Shown piece after piece: positions 62,470-64,000 of a DNA stretch of 64,000 bases; position 1 is the stretch's first letter, and each line of letters starts with the position of its first letter. The notes under the pieces were generated by a model, which was not told where the DNA came from, ran no database searches, and was given only the letters and a program-made list of their open reading frames with translations. Made by a program: the position numbers and the translations under genes. Source of the stretch: Spirochaetales bacterium (GTDB taxonomy: Bacteria; Spirochaetota; Spirochaetia; ARS1246); contig NZCE01000003.1 of NCBI GenBank assembly GCA_002688185.1, positions 1 to 64,000 on the forward strand, in the 5' to 3' direction.

Positions 62470-63576
62470 ATGGCCACAGTTGAGATGAAAGGCATTGGCA
62501 AGGTGTATGACGGGGGCGTGCGGGCAGTAGATAATGCCAATATTACTGTTAACGACAGAGAATTCGTCGTTCTCGTCGGCCCATCGGGTTGTGGAAAAAC
62601 CACGACACTACGCATGGTCGCGGGTCTTGAGGATATCACGGAAGGCGAGTTGTACATTGACGGCAAGCTGGTAAATGATGTTCCGCCAAAAGACCGTGAC
62701 ATCGCTATGGTATTTCAGAACTACGCGCTCTATCCACACATGACCGTGTATGACAACATGGCATTCGGTCTGAAAATCAGAAAGTATCCAAAACAGGAGA
62801 TTCAGGCCCGCGTGAAGGAAGCGGCACAGATTCTGGATATTGAGGAGCTGCTCGATAGAAAGCCAAAGGCTCTCTCCGGGGGGCAGCGACAACGTGTCGC
62901 GGTAGGACGGGCAATCGTACGCAAGCCAAAGGTGTTCCTCTTTGATGAGCCGCTTTCAAACCTTGATGCAAAGCTCAGGGTTCAGATGAGAGCTGAAATT
63001 TCAAACCTGCACAACCGGCTCCAGGCAACCATGATCTATGTTACCCATGACCAGGTAGAGGCTATGACCATGGCGGACAAAATCGTGGTGCTCAAAAGCG
63101 GTGTTATTCAGCAGATCGGTTCTCCGCTGGAATTGTACAACCACCCCGTAAACAGGTTTGTCGCCGGCTTTATCGGTTCTCCTCCAATGAACTTTATGAC
63201 GGTCACAATCAAGGAAGAAGGCGGCAAGTTGATGGCCGATGAGGGTGACAACGTGATTGAGATCACCGGTGATAACGTAGATCGCATCAAATCTTACGTT
63301 GGAAAAGAGATCATATTTGGAGTTCGCCCCGAGGACCTTCTCTACCAAGAGAAAGCCTCGAGCGGCAAAACTGTAAAGACGTCAGTAAATGTTATCGAGC
63401 CCCTCGGCGCTGAAATCCACCTGTACGTCGAGACCGGCAAGCATTCGCTTATCGCTCGTGTGGCGCCGAGATTTGAGTTCCATGTAGGAGATGAGGCGCA
63501 TTTTGAGACGGACCTGAATAAAGTTCTTTTCTTTGATATGGAGACTGAAAAGGCGCTTGTTGGTGTAGAAGTATAA
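62470..63576 (+). CDS. Sugar ABC transporter ATP-binding protein (MsmK/UgpC type)
   Basis: A 368-residue ATPase with GPSGCGKTTT, LSGGQRQRVAVGRA, VFLFDEPLSNLD and VTHDQVEAMT, followed by a C-terminal TOBE/MalK-type regulatory domain (about 235-368; GVRPEDL, NVIEPLGAEIHLYV). This type energises several sugar importers as a shared subunit. The ATG at 62470 lies five bases after GGAGG. It has its own promoter and ends at a strong terminator. Confidence 0.95.
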   Translation: MATVEMKGIGKVYDGGVRAVDNANITVNDREFVVLVGPSGCGKTTTLRMVAGLEDITEGELYIDGKLVNDVPPKDRDIAMVFQNYALYPHMTVYDNMAFGLKIRKYPKQEIQARVKEAAQILDIEELLDRKPKALSGGQRQRVAVGRAIVRKPKVFLFDEPLSNLDAKLRVQMRAEISNLHNRLQATMIYVTHDQVEAMTMADKIVVLKSGVIQQIGSPLELYNHPVNRFVAGFIGSPPMNFMTVTIKEEGGKLMADEGDNVIEITGDNVDRIKSYVGKEIIFGVRPEDLLYQEKASSGKTVKTSVNVIEPLGAEIHLYVETGKHSLIARVAPRFEFHVGDEAHFETDLNKVLFFDMETEKALVGVEV

Positions 63577-63601
63577 CAGCGCCAAACCTGTGATTGCAGA
63601 G

Positions 63602-63631
63602 AGCCGTCCATACTAGTGGACGGCTTTTTTT
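63602..63631 (+). terminator. Rho-independent terminator
   Basis: AGCCGTCCA (63602-63610) pairs with TGGACGGCT (63617-63625) around the loop TACTAG, followed by a run of T to 63631. It lies 26 bases after the ABC ATPase stop. The stop codon of the convergent lyase-like gene overlaps its T-run. Confidence 0.92.
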
Positions 63632-64000
63632 ATGCAAAAATTCCGTGCAATTCAGGTATCTCGTGCGGTAGCCTGCCAAAAACACGCCTCCAAACCGCCT
63701 CGCTCTCCATGCAGAGATACGTGGGCGCATCCAGAGTTTCCCATAGCCAGCCGATCAACTTCCGGTACATTTCGACTCTCGTCTTCTGCAGGTACCTGAA
63801 CTTTCCGTCCTTGGACTGGACAAACTCATCATAAAGGTACGGCCGCGAGCTGATTTTTTCTCTAAGATGGGACGTATATCGGATAGTGCCAAAGCTGATC
63901 CACGCAATTCGTTCTTTGGGAAACTGTCCGAGTGAGGTGATGAGCTCCTTATAGAGCGCCTCCCATCCCGCAACTCGGAAAACAGGATCAAAATGGAACG
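63630..64000 (-). CDS. Spore photoproduct lyase-like protein, C-terminal part (runs off the window)
   Basis: The last 122 codons of a gene that begins right of the window; the frame is read from 63998 down to TAA at 63632-63630. The translation includes RIAWISFGTIRYTSHL, LYDEFVQSKDGKFRYLQ, RVEMYRKLIGWLW and TYLCMESEAVWRRVFG, which fit the C-terminal region of SplB-type radical-SAM DNA repair enzymes and their homologues in non-sporulating bacteria. The radical-SAM cysteines would be upstream and cannot be seen. It has no start in the window and so is easily overlooked. Confidence 0.75.
   Translation of the reverse strand, partial: FHFDPVFRVAGWEALYKELITSLGQFPKERIAWISFGTIRYTSHLREKISSRPYLYDEFVQSKDGKFRYLQKTRVEMYRKLIGWLWETLDAPTYLCMESEAVWRRVFGRLPHEIPELHGIFA

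Overview
The window looks like chromosomal DNA of a free-living, probably anaerobic spirochaete. This is inferred from the gene set, not from a marker gene: there is no rRNA, tRNA or other phylogenetic anchor. The pointers are flagellar chaperones FliS and a FlgN-like protein, a dephospho-CoA kinase with the unusual P-loop GKYCAGKD, a FecR-like/CHASE2-cyclase pair, many Lys/Arg-led lipoproteins, a long coiled-coil surface protein, and a large hypothetical protein that resembles a spirochaete-restricted family. Ferredoxin-type 2-oxoacid oxidoreductase, radical-SAM enzymes and a multihaem cytochrome fit an anaerobic or microaerobic life. Coding density is very high: the longest stretch without a gene is about 225 bases (5389-5614), so no gap exceeds 300 bases. 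No tRNA, rRNA, CRISPR array or complete insertion sequence was seen.

Layout. 1-121: three near-palindromic repeats with a 33-base period, possibly the end of a mobile element outside the window. 122-5388: a quinone-oxidoreductase-like gene, a small lipoprotein, an ABC-2 exporter (two genes) and a chemoreceptor. 5575-8817: an ArsR repressor, a stand-alone glutathione-synthetase ATP-grasp domain and an Atm1-type exporter, with a promoter and two related operator candidates; this is the most coherent candidate for a little-described system (thiol synthesis coupled to thiol-conjugate export). 8869-12829: assimilatory sulfur reduction (CysH and a siroheme reductase fused to HEPN-like and TusA domains) with a nucleoside phosphorylase. 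12993-15730: FecR/TPR protein plus CHASE2 adenylate cyclase. 15759-17615: two lipoproteins and an FmdB-like zinc ribbon. 17809-21455: VWA protein, sensor kinase and response regulator. 21458-23964: long coiled-coil exported protein with an internal duplication, and a half-size permease.

24143-28797: three overlapping genes for a 2-oxoacid:acceptor oxidoreductase with its own flavin/Fe-S subunit. 28840-32861: a tightly packed five-gene operon (KDG kinase, APH/fructosamine-kinase-like protein, KamA/EpmB-like radical SAM enzyme, membrane protein, NUDIX) that may salvage glycated amines. 33004-34521: MerA-like flavoprotein lacking the mercury-specific cysteines. 34523-44336: a long minus-strand directon: SPOR protein, CoaE, FlgN-like, FliS, beta-propeller/NodB deacetylase, zinc ribbon, PIN-PhoH ATPase, a DUF4349 trio in which one copy is fused and the other split into two genes, and a tetrahaem cytochrome. 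44488-49329: GH78 rhamnosidase and RlmKL. 49309-51552: an unusual VWA-FHA-like-PIG-L membrane protein. 51680-53786: GH3 lipoprotein and YecE. 53836-54765: Ntn asparaginase. 54841-56505: folM-folB-folE. 56513-60999: hypothetical protein, VanZ-like protein, aminotransferase, radical-SAM protein. 61001-63576: solute-binding lipoprotein and an MsmK/UgpC ATPase with a clear promoter and terminator. 63630-64000: C-terminal end of a spore-photoproduct-lyase-like protein running off the right edge.

How the genes connect: sulfate reduction (cysH, sir) supplies cysteine that the ArsR-controlled glutathione module could consume, and the reductive 2-oxoacid enzymes supply electrons for the ferredoxin-dependent steps. 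The links between modules are inference; the operon structures rest on overlaps and spacings that can be read directly.
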